Origin: Shewanella sp. CG12_big_fil_rev_8_21_14_0_65_47_15
GTDB lineage: Bacteria > Pseudomonadota > Gammaproteobacteria > Enterobacterales > Shewanellaceae
Direction of reading: 5' to 3'
Assembly (NCBI RefSeq): GCF_002783505.1
Contig: NZ_PFGL01000017.1
Coordinates: 1-64,000 of the forward strand
DNA: 64,000 nucleotides
Of this stretch, positions 46,956-57,893 are shown piece after piece (position 1 is the stretch's first letter; each line of letters opens with the position of its first letter). Under the pieces are notes generated by a model. It searched no databases, was not told the DNA's origin, and saw nothing but the letters and a program-made list of their open reading frames with translations. The position numbers were made by a program, and so were the translations under genes.

Positions 46956-49622
46956 ATGTCTGAAGATATGCTACAAGACGTAGATCCGTTAGAGACTCAG
47001 GAATGGGTTGATGCCCTGCAAGCTGTGTTGGAACAGGAAGGCCCAGAACGCGCTCATTTTTTATTAGAGAAGCTGATCGATAAAGCGCGTCGCAATGGCA
47101 CACACTTGCCTTACACTGCGACTACCGCTTATTTGAACACTATTCCTGCGGGTCAAGAGCCGCACATGCCTGGCAATCAAGAGATGGAACGTCGCATTCG
47201 CGCCATCATCCGTTGGAACGCCTTAGCTATGGTGCTGCGCGGTTCTAAGAAAGACTTAGAACTTGGCGGCCATATCTCCAGTTTCGCCTCAAGCGCGACT
47301 ATCTATGACGTGTGTTTTAACCATTTCTTCCGCGCACCGAATGAAAAAGACGGTGGCGATCTCGTGTATTTCCAAGGCCATATCGCCCCAGGTATTTATG
47401 CGCGCTCATTCCTAGAAGGTCGTTTAAGCGAAGAGCAACTGGCTAACTTCCGTCAAGAAGTGGATGGCAAGGGGCTGTCTTCATACCCGCATCCAAAACT
47501 GATGCCGGATTACTGGCAATTCCCAACGGTTTCTATGGGCTTAGGTCCAATTCAAGCCATCTATCAGGCGCGTTTCCTTAAGTATCTGACTGATCGTGGT
47601 CTGAAGGATTGTTCGGCGCAAACTGTTTACTGTTTCTTAGGTGACGGTGAGTGTGATGAGCCAGAAGCCTTAGGTGCCATTGGTTTAGCGGCCCGTGAAG
47701 AATTAGATAACTTAGTCTTTATTGTTAACTGTAACCTACAGCGCCTCGATGGCCCGGTACGTGGTAACGGTAAGATCATCCAAGAACTTGAAGGCGAATT
47801 CCGCGGCGCAGGCTGGGAAGTTGTGAAAGTGATTTGGGGTCGTTACTGGGATCCATTATTGGCCCGTGACACTAGCGGTAAACTGCTGCAGTTAATGGAA
47901 GAAACCGTTGACGGTGAATACCAAAACTGTAAAGCCAAGGGTGGCGCTTATACTCGCGAGCACTTCTTCGGTAAGTACCCTGAAACCGCCGAAATGGTGG
48001 TGAATATGTCAGACGATGACATTTGGCGCTTAAACCGTGGCGGCCATGACCCTGTTAAAGTGTACGCAGCCTTAGATCACGCCCAAAAAACCAAGGGTCG
48101 CCCAACGGTAATTCTAGCTAAAACCGTAAAAGGTTACGGCTTAGGTGATGCCGGTGAAGGTAAAAACATCGCCCACAACGTGAAGAAAATGGGTATCGAG
48201 TCTATCCGTTACTTCCGCGACCGCTTCAATATCCCAATTCCTGATGACCAGTTAGAAGATTTACCTTTCTATCATCCAGGCCCAGATTCGGAAGAAGTGA
48301 AGTACATGATGAGCCGTCGTGAGGCGCTGCATGGTAGCGTGCCACAACGTCGTCAAAAGTTCAGCGAAGAGCTGGAAATCCCGTCACTGAAGATTTTCGA
48401 TTCGATTCTTGCTGGCTCTAATGGCCGTGAAATTTCATCGACCATGGCGTTTGTTCGCGTGCTGACTGCGCTGCTAAAAGACAAGAAAATTGGCAAAAAT
48501 ATTGTGCCAATTATTCCCGACGAAGCTCGTACTTTCGGTATGGAAGGTCTGTTCCGTCAAGTGGGTATTTATGCCCATGAAGGCCAAAAATACGTACCGC
48601 AGGATTCTGACCAAGTCGCTTACTACCGTGAAGATAAAACCGGCCAGGTATTGCAGGAAGGGATTAACGAACTCGGTGCTATGTCATCATGGGTTTCGGC
48701 AGCGACCAGTTATTCAGTTAACAACGTGCCAATGATCCCCTTCTACATCTACTACTCAATGTTCGGTTTCCAACGTATTGGTGACATGGCTTGGGCAGCG
48801 GGTGATATGCGTGCGCGCGGCTTCTTAGTTGGTGGTACTTCGGGCCGTACAACGCTTAACGGCGAAGGTCTGCAGCATCAGGATGGTCACAGTCATGTAT
48901 TGGCGAACACGATTCCTAACTGTATTACCTATGATCCTACTTTCGGTTATGAAATCGCCGTTGTGGTACAAGATGGTATTCGTCGCATGTACGGTGAGAA
49001 TCAAGAAGATATCTTCTACTACTTGACCACGATGAACGAAAACTATGAGCAGCCAGCGATGCCAGAAGGTGCCGAGGAAGGCATTGTTAAAGGTATCTAC
49101 AAGTTAGAAACCGTTGCAGGCTCAGGTAAAGGTAAGGTTCAGTTAATGAGCTGTGGCACTATTCTTGAGCAAACCCGTAAAGCGGCGCAGGCACTGGCGA
49201 AGGACTTCGGTATTACTGCCGACGTATTTAGCGTCACTAGCTTCAACGAACTGACCCGCGATGGTCAAGCTGCCGAGCGTTGGAACATGCTGCACCCAAC
49301 CGAAACGCCAAAACAAGCCTATATCAGCCAAGTGATCTCAAGTGATGCACCCGCAATTGCGGCCACTGACTATATGAAGATTTACGGCGAACAGTTACGT
49401 GCTTATATGCCAACCGATTACAAAGTGTTAGGTACTGACGGTTTCGGTCGCTCAGACAGCCGCGATAATCTACGTCACCACTTCGAAGTGGACGCTAAGT
49501 TTATCGTGATCGCGGCACTGAAATCTCTGGTTGATCGCAAAGAGCTGCCTGTCGATGTGTTAGCAAAAGCCATTAAAGAGTATGGTATCGACGCTGACAA
49601 GATCAATCCACAGTACGCGTAA
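46956..49622 (+). CDS. aceE: Pyruvate dehydrogenase E1 component
   Basis: AceE is the thiamine-diphosphate homodimeric E1 that decarboxylates pyruvate and acetylates the E2 lipoyl groups. The 888-residue protein (E. coli 887) has PHPKLMPDYWQFPTVSMGLGP, the ThDP motif GDGECDEP ending in NCNLQRLDG, and YYSMFGFQRIGDMAW. AAGGA lies 7 nt before ATG 46956. It is 80 bp behind pdhR and 12 bp before aceF. Confidence 0.98.
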   Translation: MSEDMLQDVDPLETQEWVDALQAVLEQEGPERAHFLLEKLIDKARRNGTHLPYTATTAYLNTIPAGQEPHMPGNQEMERRIRAIIRWNALAMVLRGSKKDLELGGHISSFASSATIYDVCFNHFFRAPNEKDGGDLVYFQGHIAPGIYARSFLEGRLSEEQLANFRQEVDGKGLSSYPHPKLMPDYWQFPTVSMGLGPIQAIYQARFLKYLTDRGLKDCSAQTVYCFLGDGECDEPEALGAIGLAAREELDNLVFIVNCNLQRLDGPVRGNGKIIQELEGEFRGAGWEVVKVIWGRYWDPLLARDTSGKLLQLMEETVDGEYQNCKAKGGAYTREHFFGKYPETAEMVVNMSDDDIWRLNRGGHDPVKVYAALDHAQKTKGRPTVILAKTVKGYGLGDAGEGKNIAHNVKKMGIESIRYFRDRFNIPIPDDQLEDLPFYHPGPDSEEVKYMMSRREALHGSVPQRRQKFSEELEIPSLKIFDSILAGSNGREISSTMAFVRVLTALLKDKKIGKNIVPIIPDEARTFGMEGLFRQVGIYAHEGQKYVPQDSDQVAYYREDKTGQVLQEGINELGAMSSWVSAATSYSVNNVPMIPFYIYYSMFGFQRIGDMAWAAGDMRARGFLVGGTSGRTTLNGEGLQHQDGHSHVLANTIPNCITYDPTFGYEIAVVVQDGIRRMYGENQEDIFYYLTTMNENYEQPAMPEGAEEGIVKGIYKLETVAGSGKGKVQLMSCGTILEQTRKAAQALAKDFGITADVFSVTSFNELTRDGQAAERWNMLHPTETPKQAYISQVISSDAPAIAATDYMKIYGEQLRAYMPTDYKVLGTDGFGRSDSRDNLRHHFEVDAKFIVIAALKSLVDRKELPVDVLAKAIKEYGIDADKINPQYA

Positions 49623-49634
49623 GAGGCAATAAAA

Positions 49635-51638
49635 ATGGCTGAATTAAAAGAAGTTTTTGTTCCTGATATCGGCGGCGATGAAGTGCAAGTGATCGAAATT
49701 TGTGCCGCTGTGGGCGATACCCTCGCGGCCGATGACTCGATTATTACCGTCGAAAGCGACAAGGCGACTATGGATATTCCAGCGCCTTTTGCCGGTGTGT
49801 TAGCCGAATTGAAAGTGGCTGTGGGCGATAAAGTCTCCGAAGGGACTTTGATTGCTATGATGCAGGCAGCGGGCGCGGCAGCCGCGGTTGCCGCTCCTGC
49901 GGTTGCACCTGCCAAAGCGGCTGAACCAGCGCCAGTTCAGGCGGCTCCAGTTGCGCCAGCTTCTGCTCCAGTAGCGGCGGCATCGTCTGTTATTGAAGTG
50001 ACTGTACCCGATATCGGTGGTGATACCGATGTATCGGTTATCGAAGTCTTAGTTGCCGTTGGCGATAAGATTGAGGTTGATAGCGGTTTAATTACCCTAG
50101 AAACCGATAAAGCGACCATGGACGTACCATCGCCATTCGCCGGTGTGGTAAAAGAAGTGAAAGTGGCTGTGGGTGACAAGGTTTCCCAAGGCTCATTAGT
50201 GGTTATGCTCGAAGTGGGCGGCGCAGCACCTGCTGTGGCAGCTCCACAAGCAAGCACACCAGCTCCTGTGGCTCAAGCCGCTCCAGCAGCGCCAGTTGCA
50301 CCAGTAGCAACTGCGGCTCCTGTTGTTGCCGTAAAAGAAATCCAAGTGCCGGATATTGGCGATGCCAGCAATGTCGATGTGATCGAAGTTCTAGTGTCAG
50401 TCGGTGATATGATCACCGCCGATCAAGGTTTGATCACCCTTGAAACCGACAAAGCGACTATGGAAGTGCCAGCGCCATTCGCCGGTAAACTGCTGTCTTT
50501 GACTGTTAAAGTGGGTGACAAGGTTTCTCAAGGTAGTGTGATTGCCACCGTTGAAACGACGTCTACAGCAACAGCAAGTGCGCCAGCACCAGTTGCTCAA
50601 GCGGCGGCTCCTGCTCCAGTGAGCGCGGCGCCCGTTGCGGCCTCAACACCTGCAAGCCGTCCTCCTGTGCCACATCACCCAAGCGCAGGTACGCCTGTGT
50701 CTACCGGTGCGGTACATGCATCCCCTGCGGTACGTCGCTTAGCCCGTGAATTTGGGGTCGATTTGACCCAAGTGACAGGTTCAGGCCGTAAGGGTCGCAT
50801 CATGAAGGAAGATGTGCAGGCGTATGTGAAATACGAACTGTCGCGTCCGAAAGCGACTGCGGCAACCTCAGTTGCAGCGGGTAATGGCGGCGGTCTGCAA
50901 GTTATTGCTGCGCCTAAAGTGGACTTCAGCAAGTTTGGTGAAGTGGAAGAAATTCCATTAAGCCGCATCCAGAAGATCTCTGGTCCTAACCTGCACCGTA
51001 ACTGGGTAACCATTCCCCATGTGACTCAGTTCGATGAAGCTGATATCACTGAGATGGAAGAGTTCCGTAAGCAGCAAAACGATGCGGCGGCGAAGAAGAA
51101 GGCCGATTATAAGATCACGCCTCTCGTCTTTATGATGAAAGCGGTCGCTAAGACGCTGCAACAGTTCCCGGTGTTTAACTCGAGCTTAAGCTCTGATGGC
51201 GAATCACTGATCCAGAAGAAGTATTTCCATATCGGTGTAGCGGTTGATACGCCAAACGGTTTGGTTGTGCCAGTGGTGCGTGATGTGGATAAGAAGGGCA
51301 TTATCGAGTTATCCCGTGAACTGGCCGATATCTCTATCCGTGCCCGTGACGGTAAGCTGAAATCCGCCGATATGCAGGGTAGCTGTTTCACTATTTCAAG
51401 TTTAGGTGGCATCGGCGGTACGGCGTTTACGCCTATCGTGAACTACCCAGACGTGGCGATTTTAGGTGTGTCTAAATCTGAAATTAAGCCTAAGTGGAAT
51501 GGTAAAGAGTTCGAACCTAAATTGATGTTGCCACTGTCGCTGTCATACGATCACCGGGTGATCGATGGTGCTATGGCTGCACGCTTTAGTGTGACGCTGT
51601 CAGGAATTCTGTCCGATATTCGTACTTTGATTCTGTAA
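49635..51638 (+). CDS. aceF: Dihydrolipoamide acetyltransferase (E2)
   Basis: This 667-residue E2 core subunit has three lipoyl domains with target lysines Lys43 (ESDKATMD), Lys159 (ETDKATMD) and Lys273 (ETDKATME), joined by Ala/Pro/Val linkers. Next come the E1/E3-binding domain (about 357-395, [26 protein letters not shown]) and the catalytic domain with [14 protein letters not shown] and active-site [10 protein letters not shown]. The three domains of DNA repetition are visible as direct repeats of about 345 bp. Confidence 0.98.
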   Translation: MAELKEVFVPDIGGDEVQVIEICAAVGDTLAADDSIITVESDKATMDIPAPFAGVLAELKVAVGDKVSEGTLIAMMQAAGAAAAVAAPAVAPAKAAEPAPVQAAPVAPASAPVAAASSVIEVTVPDIGGDTDVSVIEVLVAVGDKIEVDSGLITLETDKATMDVPSPFAGVVKEVKVAVGDKVSQGSLVVMLEVGGAAPAVAAPQASTPAPVAQAAPAAPVAPVATAAPVVAVKEIQVPDIGDASNVDVIEVLVSVGDMITADQGLITLETDKATMEVPAPFAGKLLSLTVKVGDKVSQGSVIATVETTSTATASAPAPVAQAAAPAPVSAAPVAASTPASRPPVPHHPSAGTPVSTGAVHASPAVRRLAREFGVDLTQVTGSGRKGRIMKEDVQAYVKYELSRPKATAATSVAAGNGGGLQVIAAPKVDFSKFGEVEEIPLSRIQKISGPNLHRNWVTIPHVTQFDEADITEMEEFRKQQNDAAAKKKADYKITPLVFMMKAVAKTLQQFPVFNSSLSSDGESLIQKKYFHIGVAVDTPNGLVVPVVRDVDKKGIIELSRELADISIRARDGKLKSADMQGSCFTISSLGGIGGTAFTPIVNYPDVAILGVSKSEIKPKWNGKEFEPKLMLPLSLSYDHRVIDGAMAARFSVTLSGILSDIRTLIL

Positions 51639-51644
51639 ACAATT

Positions 51645-51672
51645 AAGGCTGCTCAATTTGAGTGGCCTTTTG
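51645..51672 (+). terminator. Imperfect terminator between aceF and lpdA
   Basis: AAGGCTGCTC (51645-51654) pairs with GAGTGGCCTT (51660-51669) with G-T wobbles and is followed by TTGTTT. It lies 6 bp after the aceF stop and would reduce read-through into lpdA. Confidence 0.6.
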
Positions 51673-51701
51673 TTTATTGTGATCGGTATCAAACACAGGT
51701 T

Positions 51702-51734
51702 AAAATGCGCCCACCTTACGCGCTGGCGCATTTT
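51702..51734 (+). promoter_or_regulatory. Stem-loop in the lpdA leader
   Basis: AAAATGCGCC (51702-51711) pairs perfectly with GGCGCATTTT (51725-51734) around 13 nt, 53 bp before the lpdA ATG. An ATTGGT...CCAA pair, similar to but wider than a PdhR site, follows at 51746-51760. The hairpin could be a second terminator or part of a regulated leader. Confidence 0.5.
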
Positions 51735-51787
51735 CGGTTGGCAGGATTGGTCTCCTCCAACGGATTGAATGAGAATTAGAGGAAAAC

Positions 51788-53215
51788 ATGAGTAACGAAA
51801 TCAAAACTCAGGTAGTGGTTTTAGGTGCAGGTCCTGCTGGATATTCTGCGGCCTTCCGTGCGGCAGACTTAGGTCTACAAACCGTTATCGTTGAACGTTT
51901 TAGCACTTTAGGTGGTGTGTGTCTGAATGTGGGTTGTATCCCATCTAAAGCACTGTTACACGTCGCTAAAGTGATCGAAGAAGCCAAAGCCGTTGCCGCC
52001 CATGGTGTGGTGTTCGGTGAGCCAACTATCGATTTAGATAAGTTACGTGGCTTTAAAGAAAAAGTGATCAGCCAATTGACTGGCGGCTTGGGCGGCATGT
52101 CCAAGATGCGTAAAGTGAATGTGGTTAACGGTTTCGGTAAATTCACTGGCCCTAACACACTGGAAGTGACCGCTGAAGATGGCACTGTGACTGTTGTTCA
52201 GTTCGAGCAAGCGATCATCGCTGCGGGTTCTCGCCCAATCAAACTGCCATTTATTCCCCATGAAGACCCACGTATTTGGGATTCGACCGACGCATTAGAA
52301 CTGAAAGAAGTTCCTGGCAAACTGCTGGTGATGGGCGGCGGTATTATCGGTCTAGAAATGGGTACTGTGTATTCATCTTTAGGCAGTGAAATCGACGTGG
52401 TTGAAATGTTCGACCAAGTGATCCCAGCGGCCGACAAAGACGTGGTTCGCGTATTCACTAAGCAAATCAAGAAGAAATTCAACCTGATCCTCGAAACTAA
52501 AGTGACAGCGGTCGAAGCCCGTGAAGACGGTATCTACGTTTCTATGGAAGGTAAGAGCGCACCAGCAGAGCCAGTACGTTACGATGCAGTGTTAGTCGCT
52601 ATCGGCCGTACGCCAAATGGCAAGCTGATCGACGCTGATAAAGCTGGCGTTAAGATTGACGAGCGTGGTTTCATCAACGTAGACAAGCAATTACGTACAA
52701 ACGTACCGCATATCTACGCCATCGGTGACATCGTTGGTCAACCCATGCTCGCTCACAAAGGTGTGCATGAAGGCCACGTAGCGGCCGAAGTGATCGCTGG
52801 CATGAAGCACTACTTCGATCCAAAAGTGATCCCATCAATTGCATACACTGACCCTGAAGTGGCCTGGGTTGGTCTGACTGAGAAAGAAGCTAAAGAGCAA
52901 GGTATTGCTTACGAAACAGCGACTTTCCCATGGGCTGCAAGTGGTCGTGCTATTGCGTCAGATTGCTCTGAAGGTATGACTAAGCTGATTTTCGATAAAG
53001 ACACTCACCGCGTGATCGGTGGGGCTATCGTTGGTGTTAACGGTGGCGAGCTGTTAGGCGAAATCGGCTTAGCGATTGAAATGGGTTGTGATGCCGAAGA
53101 TTTAGCATTAACCATTCACGCGCACCCAACACTGCATGAATCAGTGGGCTTAGCCGCTGAAATGTACGAAGGTTCTATTACTGATTTGCCAAACCCAAAG
53201 GCAAAGAAAAAGTAA
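51788..53215 (+). CDS. lpdA: Dihydrolipoamide dehydrogenase (E3)
   Basis: LpdA reoxidises the lipoyl groups of pyruvate and 2-oxoglutarate dehydrogenases and of the glycine cleavage system. The 475-residue protein has the FAD motif VLGAGPAGYSAA, redox-active Cys45 and Cys50 (GGVCLNVGCIPSK), NAD motif GGGIIGLEMG, FAD-binding YAIGDIVGQPMLAH and the active-site HAHPTLHES. It has its own leader region behind an aceF terminator, as in E. coli, which allows separate expression. Confidence 0.98.
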   Translation: MSNEIKTQVVVLGAGPAGYSAAFRAADLGLQTVIVERFSTLGGVCLNVGCIPSKALLHVAKVIEEAKAVAAHGVVFGEPTIDLDKLRGFKEKVISQLTGGLGGMSKMRKVNVVNGFGKFTGPNTLEVTAEDGTVTVVQFEQAIIAAGSRPIKLPFIPHEDPRIWDSTDALELKEVPGKLLVMGGGIIGLEMGTVYSSLGSEIDVVEMFDQVIPAADKDVVRVFTKQIKKKFNLILETKVTAVEAREDGIYVSMEGKSAPAEPVRYDAVLVAIGRTPNGKLIDADKAGVKIDERGFINVDKQLRTNVPHIYAIGDIVGQPMLAHKGVHEGHVAAEVIAGMKHYFDPKVIPSIAYTDPEVAWVGLTEKEAKEQGIAYETATFPWAASGRAIASDCSEGMTKLIFDKDTHRVIGGAIVGVNGGELLGEIGLAIEMGCDAEDLALTIHAHPTLHESVGLAAEMYEGSITDLPNPKAKKK

Positions 53216-53229
53216 TTTAGCTGTCGATT

Positions 53230-53257
53230 AAAAAAGCGCTCATTTGAGCGCTTTTTT
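53230..53257 (+). terminator. Terminator after lpdA
   Basis: AAAAAAGCGCTC (53230-53241) pairs with GAGCGCTTTTTT (53246-53257), a perfect 12-bp stem with a terminal T-run, 14 bp after the lpdA stop. Confidence 0.92.
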
Positions 53258-53354
53258 ATTGCCTGTATTTTTTTGTAACTTTTATGTAAACAAGCGGATG
53301 AATTGATAGAGTTGAACTGCTAGAGTAAGAATACGGTACGAAGTAAGTCGTCAA

Positions 53355-56300
53355 ATGAAAATAATAATAACTAGAACACTTCTGACATGTTTCATCCTTT
53401 TGTTTACTAGCCTAAATACAGTTTGGGCCAGTGGCTTAGTGCAGCGTGTCTTTACTGATAGGGACGGGCTCGAGGCGACCAGCATTCGGGCGTTAGCCCT
53501 CGATGATTATGGATTTGTTTGGGCGGCAACTGAACAAGGTTTGTATCGGGTCAGTAATTCGAAGGTGCGACGCATCGATAAAATTGGTACCGAATTACGT
53601 CTTACGGATGATTTTATTACCTCTGTGGTTAATATCGATCGCGATCAATTATTGGTTAGTACCAATGCAGCGGTTTACCTTTACGATATCGTTGACAACC
53701 AATTTATGGCCTTTGGCTCGTCTAATTTGTTTCCACATTTTCCGGGGGGAGCACTGGTATCTGCGGCCAGAAAGGATGGCCAAACATGGCGGTTGTTGAT
53801 TGATAACGGTCAGCTTTATGAGTTTTCTCCTTCGGATTCAACACTGCAACTTATCACCCAGTTGCCCGTTAATCGCGACCTTCCTTGGCGTAAATTACTG
53901 GTGATGCCCAATGGGCAAATGCTGGTCGCTGGGCAGTTGCAACTCGTACTCCTCGGTAACAAGGGGGAGCGGTTGTTCCAATATCCTTGGACCGAATCTA
54001 TGGGCAGCATTTTCGATATGCTAGCGGATTCAAAACAGCGCATTTGGGTTGCGACTGGACGTGGTGTCTATCAACTTGACCCCCTAGCCCGGCAAATTAC
54101 CTCCGTTGCTGAATTACCCGATTGGGGTACTGCCATCATTGAAGATCCGCAGGGAGATCTTTGGGTTACCAGTCGGGTAGGCCTATTAAAGTGGTCACCC
54201 AAGACGCGACAGATTGAAAATTATCAATCTGAGATAAAGGCTGAGGCCAATATGGAAATCCTTAAGGCCATGTTGTTTGATGACTCTGGCCTAATGTGGG
54301 TTGGAGGCTCGGGTGATGGATTGGCACTCTTAGCCTCAAAGCCGGAATTTATTCTCGATACTTTTACTGAGGATCAGCCCTATGCATTGAGCGATGCGAT
54401 GACCTGGTCTGTGCATGCGGCCGATGAAGGTCTTTGGCTCGGTTCCTCAAACTTAACATTGATTGCTAAGGGAAGTGATAAAGCGATCGAGGTCCCGATT
54501 GAAGGCTTAAGTTCCCATGAAAGTATTTATAGTATCAATGAGTTAGGTGATAGATATTTGCTTGTGTCGACCACGAATGGGCTCTTTGTGGTCGATAAAC
54601 AAACCCTGTCAGGGGACAGTTTTGCCGAGTGGGCTGGTGGCAAGGATGAACTCAAAAATAAAGTTATTTATAAAACCTATAACGATCCTCTACTTAAGGG
54701 GCGTGTTTGGATTGCAACATCGACGGGGCTCTATTTTTGGGAATTAGGCTTAAGGGAGCCACAACCTTTTAATATTGATAAATCTGTCAGTGATGGCCCC
54801 AAACGGCCAACCATTCGCACCCTTTACCGTGCATCTGATGGCAAATTATGGGTCGGCGGTAAAAAAGTCTTTGGCTATATCGATGGTCAAAATGAGTTCC
54901 ATAATCAAATGGGCTTATTTAGTGCCTTAGCTTCAGCGCCGACTGTGAGTCATTTGGAGGAAATGTCACCCGGGGTGATGTGGTTTGGTACCTATGAAAA
55001 AGGCTTATTTGAATACCAGCAACTGACGGGGAAGCTAACTTCGTTAACCTCCCTGTGGCAAGTTAATTGTAGTTCAGTGTTTTTTATCCAAAAAACACCT
55101 AAGTCTAACCTCGTAGGCTGTGCCGATGCTTTGGTGCGACAGGATATCCAAACTGGCGACATTGCCATGTTTAATCAGCTCGACGGTTTGATTTCCGACG
55201 AGTTAAATGAAGGAACTTATTTCTACTCACCAAAAACAGGCTTTTATGTAGGTACGCCCGAAGGGGTTATGCACTTGGATGTGGATAAGCTGGCTAACCG
55301 TATTACCGACGACCATATGATGCTCGAGTCTGTTTCCGTTTATTACGATAACGCCACCGAAGTGTCATTACTGCCAAAGCCTATGATGACCATCAAGCCC
55401 GATGCCAATATGGTGAGCTTGCAGATCACCAATTTAGATTATCTTGATGATTCTCCAATTAAATTTAAGTATCGTTTACGCTATCAAGGTGAAGAGAGCA
55501 ATTATGTTTTGCTGCAAGGCGAGTCGCAGATCAACCTCGCGGGTTTGGCCGCAGGGAAATATGTTTTAGACATATTGAGCCAAACCAATGGAGTGTGGTC
55601 CGATAAACCCTTTTCCTATCCTTTCTCTGTCGAGCAGCATTGGTGGTTAACGAAAGAATTTAAAGGTGTGTTGCTGCTACTCTTTTCTATTATTGTGCTG
55701 AGCTTAGCTTGGTACCGGCAACGGCAAGTCCGCACTTTTATGAATATGAACCAAGCGCTCACCGAGAGCGATGACCGCCTTAGGCAGTCTTTGCGCGGCA
55801 GTGATTCCGATCTGTGGGAGTGGCATAAAGATACTCAGTGTTTTTATCTGGATAATCGGGGAGCGGTGCTGGGCAGCCATGCCAATGAAATTGTGGTTCC
55901 GCTCGAGGAGCTACCCATGCATCCACAGGATAAAGAGCAGACCCTCGCGCAGTGGAATAGCATGTTAGCGGGGGAACAGGACCGTTTCGAGGCCGAATAT
56001 CGTTACCAGCGTAAAGATGGGGGTTGGGGTTGGTTAAGGGTCAGGGGACGTCCTGTGGCTCGTAATAAGCAAACCAATGAGATTGAACGAGTTGCCGGTA
56101 TTTATAGTGATATCACAGTGCAGCGTCAGCTTGAAGATGAAGTGAATTTACTTGCTCAAGCCTTTGAAAATACGTCGGAAGGCGTGTTGATTTTAGATGC
56201 CGATGAAAATATTCGAGTTGCGAACCATGCTGCGCAGCATATTATCGGCACTGAACAAACGGATTTAGTCGGACAGTCATTTTCCCAATTTGTGCAAATG

Positions 56301-57815
56301 AAGGATGGTCTCTCTACCGAAGTGGCTCAACTCCTTGGGCAAGATACCTCTTGGACGGGAGAGCGGGAGTTAATGGGGCAGAATGGATTGCTGTACCCCG
56401 TATGGCTCAATGTGTCGGTGATGCGCTCGGCCCATGAAAATGTAGTTCACTATGTGGTGGTATTTTCTGATATTACAGAGCGAAAACGCACCGAAGCCGA
56501 TTTGCGACGATTGGCAAATTATGATGTGCTGACGGGATTATCCAATCGATCTTTGTTTTCGAGCCGTTTGTTACAGTCGATACAGGTGGCACAGGAAACG
56601 GGCGATAAGCTCGCATTATTATTCCTCGACCTCGATAGATTTAAGCATGTTAATGATTCCTATGGGCATAGCATGGGGGATGCCTTGTTGGTGGAGGCCT
56701 CTAATCGTCTTCAATCATGCATAGGGAGTGAGCATTTACTTTGTCGGTTTGGCGGCGATGAGTTTGTTATCCTATTGAAAAACGCTGATAGTTTAGATGA
56801 GATCAATCATTTAGCCGAACGGCTGTTAGACCAAATAAAGGCTCCCTTTAAACTGTTTGGCCGTGAGTTTTATATTTCGACTAGTATAGGGATCAGTATA
56901 TGGCCCGACGATGCGGTGCAGCCCGAGGCCTTTATCAAGAACGCCGACCTTGCCATGTACCACGCCAAGGAGGAAGGACGGGGTAATTTTAAATACTATT
57001 CATCGGAGCGTAATACCCAGGCGCTATATCATTTACGCCTAGAGGCCGATCTACGCAAGGCCATAGAGCGGGAAGAGTTTGAACTCTATTATCAACCGCA
57101 AATTGATATTCTACGCGGTGATAGGTTTATCGGAATGGAGGCCTTGATCCGTTGGCGGCATCCGAAGGAAGGATTTATTCGCCCTGATATTTTTATTAAG
57201 GTGGCGGAAGCCTGTGGTTTGATTGTGGAGATCGATCGTTGGGTGTTACGCCAAGCCTGTGTGCATGGGGCTAAATGGGCGAAAACTTATGCTGAACCAT
57301 TTAAATTATCGGTCAATATATCGGCGATTCATTTCCGTCAACCCGATTTTATCGAGGGTGTAAAACAGATACTTACAGAAACTCAGATGCCAACCTCATA
57401 CCTAGGGCTTGAAATTACCGAAGGGGTATTGATGAAAGAGTTGCAGGTGGCAAAGAGCCATTTAACGCAATTAAAATCCCTCGGTATCGAAGTCGCTATC
57501 GATGATTTTGGCACTGGTTATTCTTCTCTGGCCTATTTGCGCCATTTTGACGTGAATACCTTAAAAATTGACCGTTCATTTTTGATTGATATTGCGACTA
57601 ACTCCGCCGATCAGGCCATTGTCAGCAGTATTATTGAATTAGCACGTAACCTAAAACTGAATGTGGTTGCCGAAGGGATTGAGACCGTGGAGCAGTTGGA
57701 GCAGGTCTTTAGTCGAGGATGTTATATTATCCAAGGTTACTATTTTGCCAAACCTATGTCTGTGAGTGATTTTGAACATTATTTAGTGACAGATAATCAA
57801 GCCGAGTCGATTTAG
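53355..57815 (+). CDS. Periplasmic-sensor GGDEF/EAL c-di-GMP enzyme with two-component-propeller domain
   Basis: This 1486-residue protein has a signal peptide (about 1-25) and a periplasmic beta-propeller of two-component-regulator type (about 30-650, repeats such as LDDYGFVWAATEQGLYR and DSKQRIWVATGRGVYQL). A Y_Y_Y domain (about 670-755) and one membrane helix (about 768-788) follow. The cytoplasmic part has two PAS domains (about 805-1050), a GGDEF domain with intact FGGDEF (about 1132-1137) and an EAL domain with intact MEALIRW (about 1261-1267) and DDFGTGYSSLAYLRH. Both c-di-GMP synthesis and hydrolysis are possible by sequence; many such tandem proteins are mainly phosphodiesterases. 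The ligand of the propeller is unknown. It has its own promoter region after the lpdA terminator. Confidence 0.9.
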   Translation: MKIIITRTLLTCFILLFTSLNTVWASGLVQRVFTDRDGLEATSIRALALDDYGFVWAATEQGLYRVSNSKVRRIDKIGTELRLTDDFITSVVNIDRDQLLVSTNAAVYLYDIVDNQFMAFGSSNLFPHFPGGALVSAARKDGQTWRLLIDNGQLYEFSPSDSTLQLITQLPVNRDLPWRKLLVMPNGQMLVAGQLQLVLLGNKGERLFQYPWTESMGSIFDMLADSKQRIWVATGRGVYQLDPLARQITSVAELPDWGTAIIEDPQGDLWVTSRVGLLKWSPKTRQIENYQSEIKAEANMEILKAMLFDDSGLMWVGGSGDGLALLASKPEFILDTFTEDQPYALSDAMTWSVHAADEGLWLGSSNLTLIAKGSDKAIEVPIEGLSSHESIYSINELGDRYLLVSTTNGLFVVDKQTLSGDSFAEWAGGKDELKNKVIYKTYNDPLLKGRVWIATSTGLYFWELGLREPQPFNIDKSVSDGPKRPTIRTLYRASDGKLWVGGKKVFGYIDGQNEFHNQMGLFSALASAPTVSHLEEMSPGVMWFGTYEKGLFEYQQLTGKLTSLTSLWQVNCSSVFFIQKTPKSNLVGCADALVRQDIQTGDIAMFNQLDGLISDELNEGTYFYSPKTGFYVGTPEGVMHLDVDKLANRITDDHMMLESVSVYYDNATEVSLLPKPMMTIKPDANMVSLQITNLDYLDDSPIKFKYRLRYQGEESNYVLLQGESQINLAGLAAGKYVLDILSQTNGVWSDKPFSYPFSVEQHWWLTKEFKGVLLLLFSIIVLSLAWYRQRQVRTFMNMNQALTESDDRLRQSLRGSDSDLWEWHKDTQCFYLDNRGAVLGSHANEIVVPLEELPMHPQDKEQTLAQWNSMLAGEQDRFEAEYRYQRKDGGWGWLRVRGRPVARNKQTNEIERVAGIYSDITVQRQLEDEVNLLAQAFENTSEGVLILDADENIRVANHAAQHIIGTEQTDLVGQSFSQFVQMKDGLSTEVAQLLGQDTSWTGERELMGQNGLLYPVWLNVSVMRSAHENVVHYVVVFSDITERKRTEADLRRLANYDVLTGLSNRSLFSSRLLQSIQVAQETGDKLALLFLDLDRFKHVNDSYGHSMGDALLVEASNRLQSCIGSEHLLCRFGGDEFVILLKNADSLDEINHLAERLLDQIKAPFKLFGREFYISTSIGISIWPDDAVQPEAFIKNADLAMYHAKEEGRGNFKYYSSERNTQALYHLRLEADLRKAIEREEFELYYQPQIDILRGDRFIGMEALIRWRHPKEGFIRPDIFIKVAEACGLIVEIDRWVLRQACVHGAKWAKTYAEPFKLSVNISAIHFRQPDFIEGVKQILTETQMPTSYLGLEITEGVLMKELQVAKSHLTQLKSLGIEVAIDDFGTGYSSLAYLRHFDVNTLKIDRSFLIDIATNSADQAIVSSIIELARNLKLNVVAEGIETVEQLEQVFSRGCYIIQGYYFAKPMSVSDFEHYLVTDNQAESI

Positions 57816-57893
57816 ATAAAATATGACTGACGGTTAAATAGATAAATTTGTTAATATTAACTCGAAATTTTATCCAATAAAAAGTAGCCAATC

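Noticed and set aside
49635..50560. Direct DNA repeats in aceF taken as a mobile or unstable repeat
   Set aside because: They encode the three lipoyl domains with conserved lysines, a normal feature of E2 proteins.
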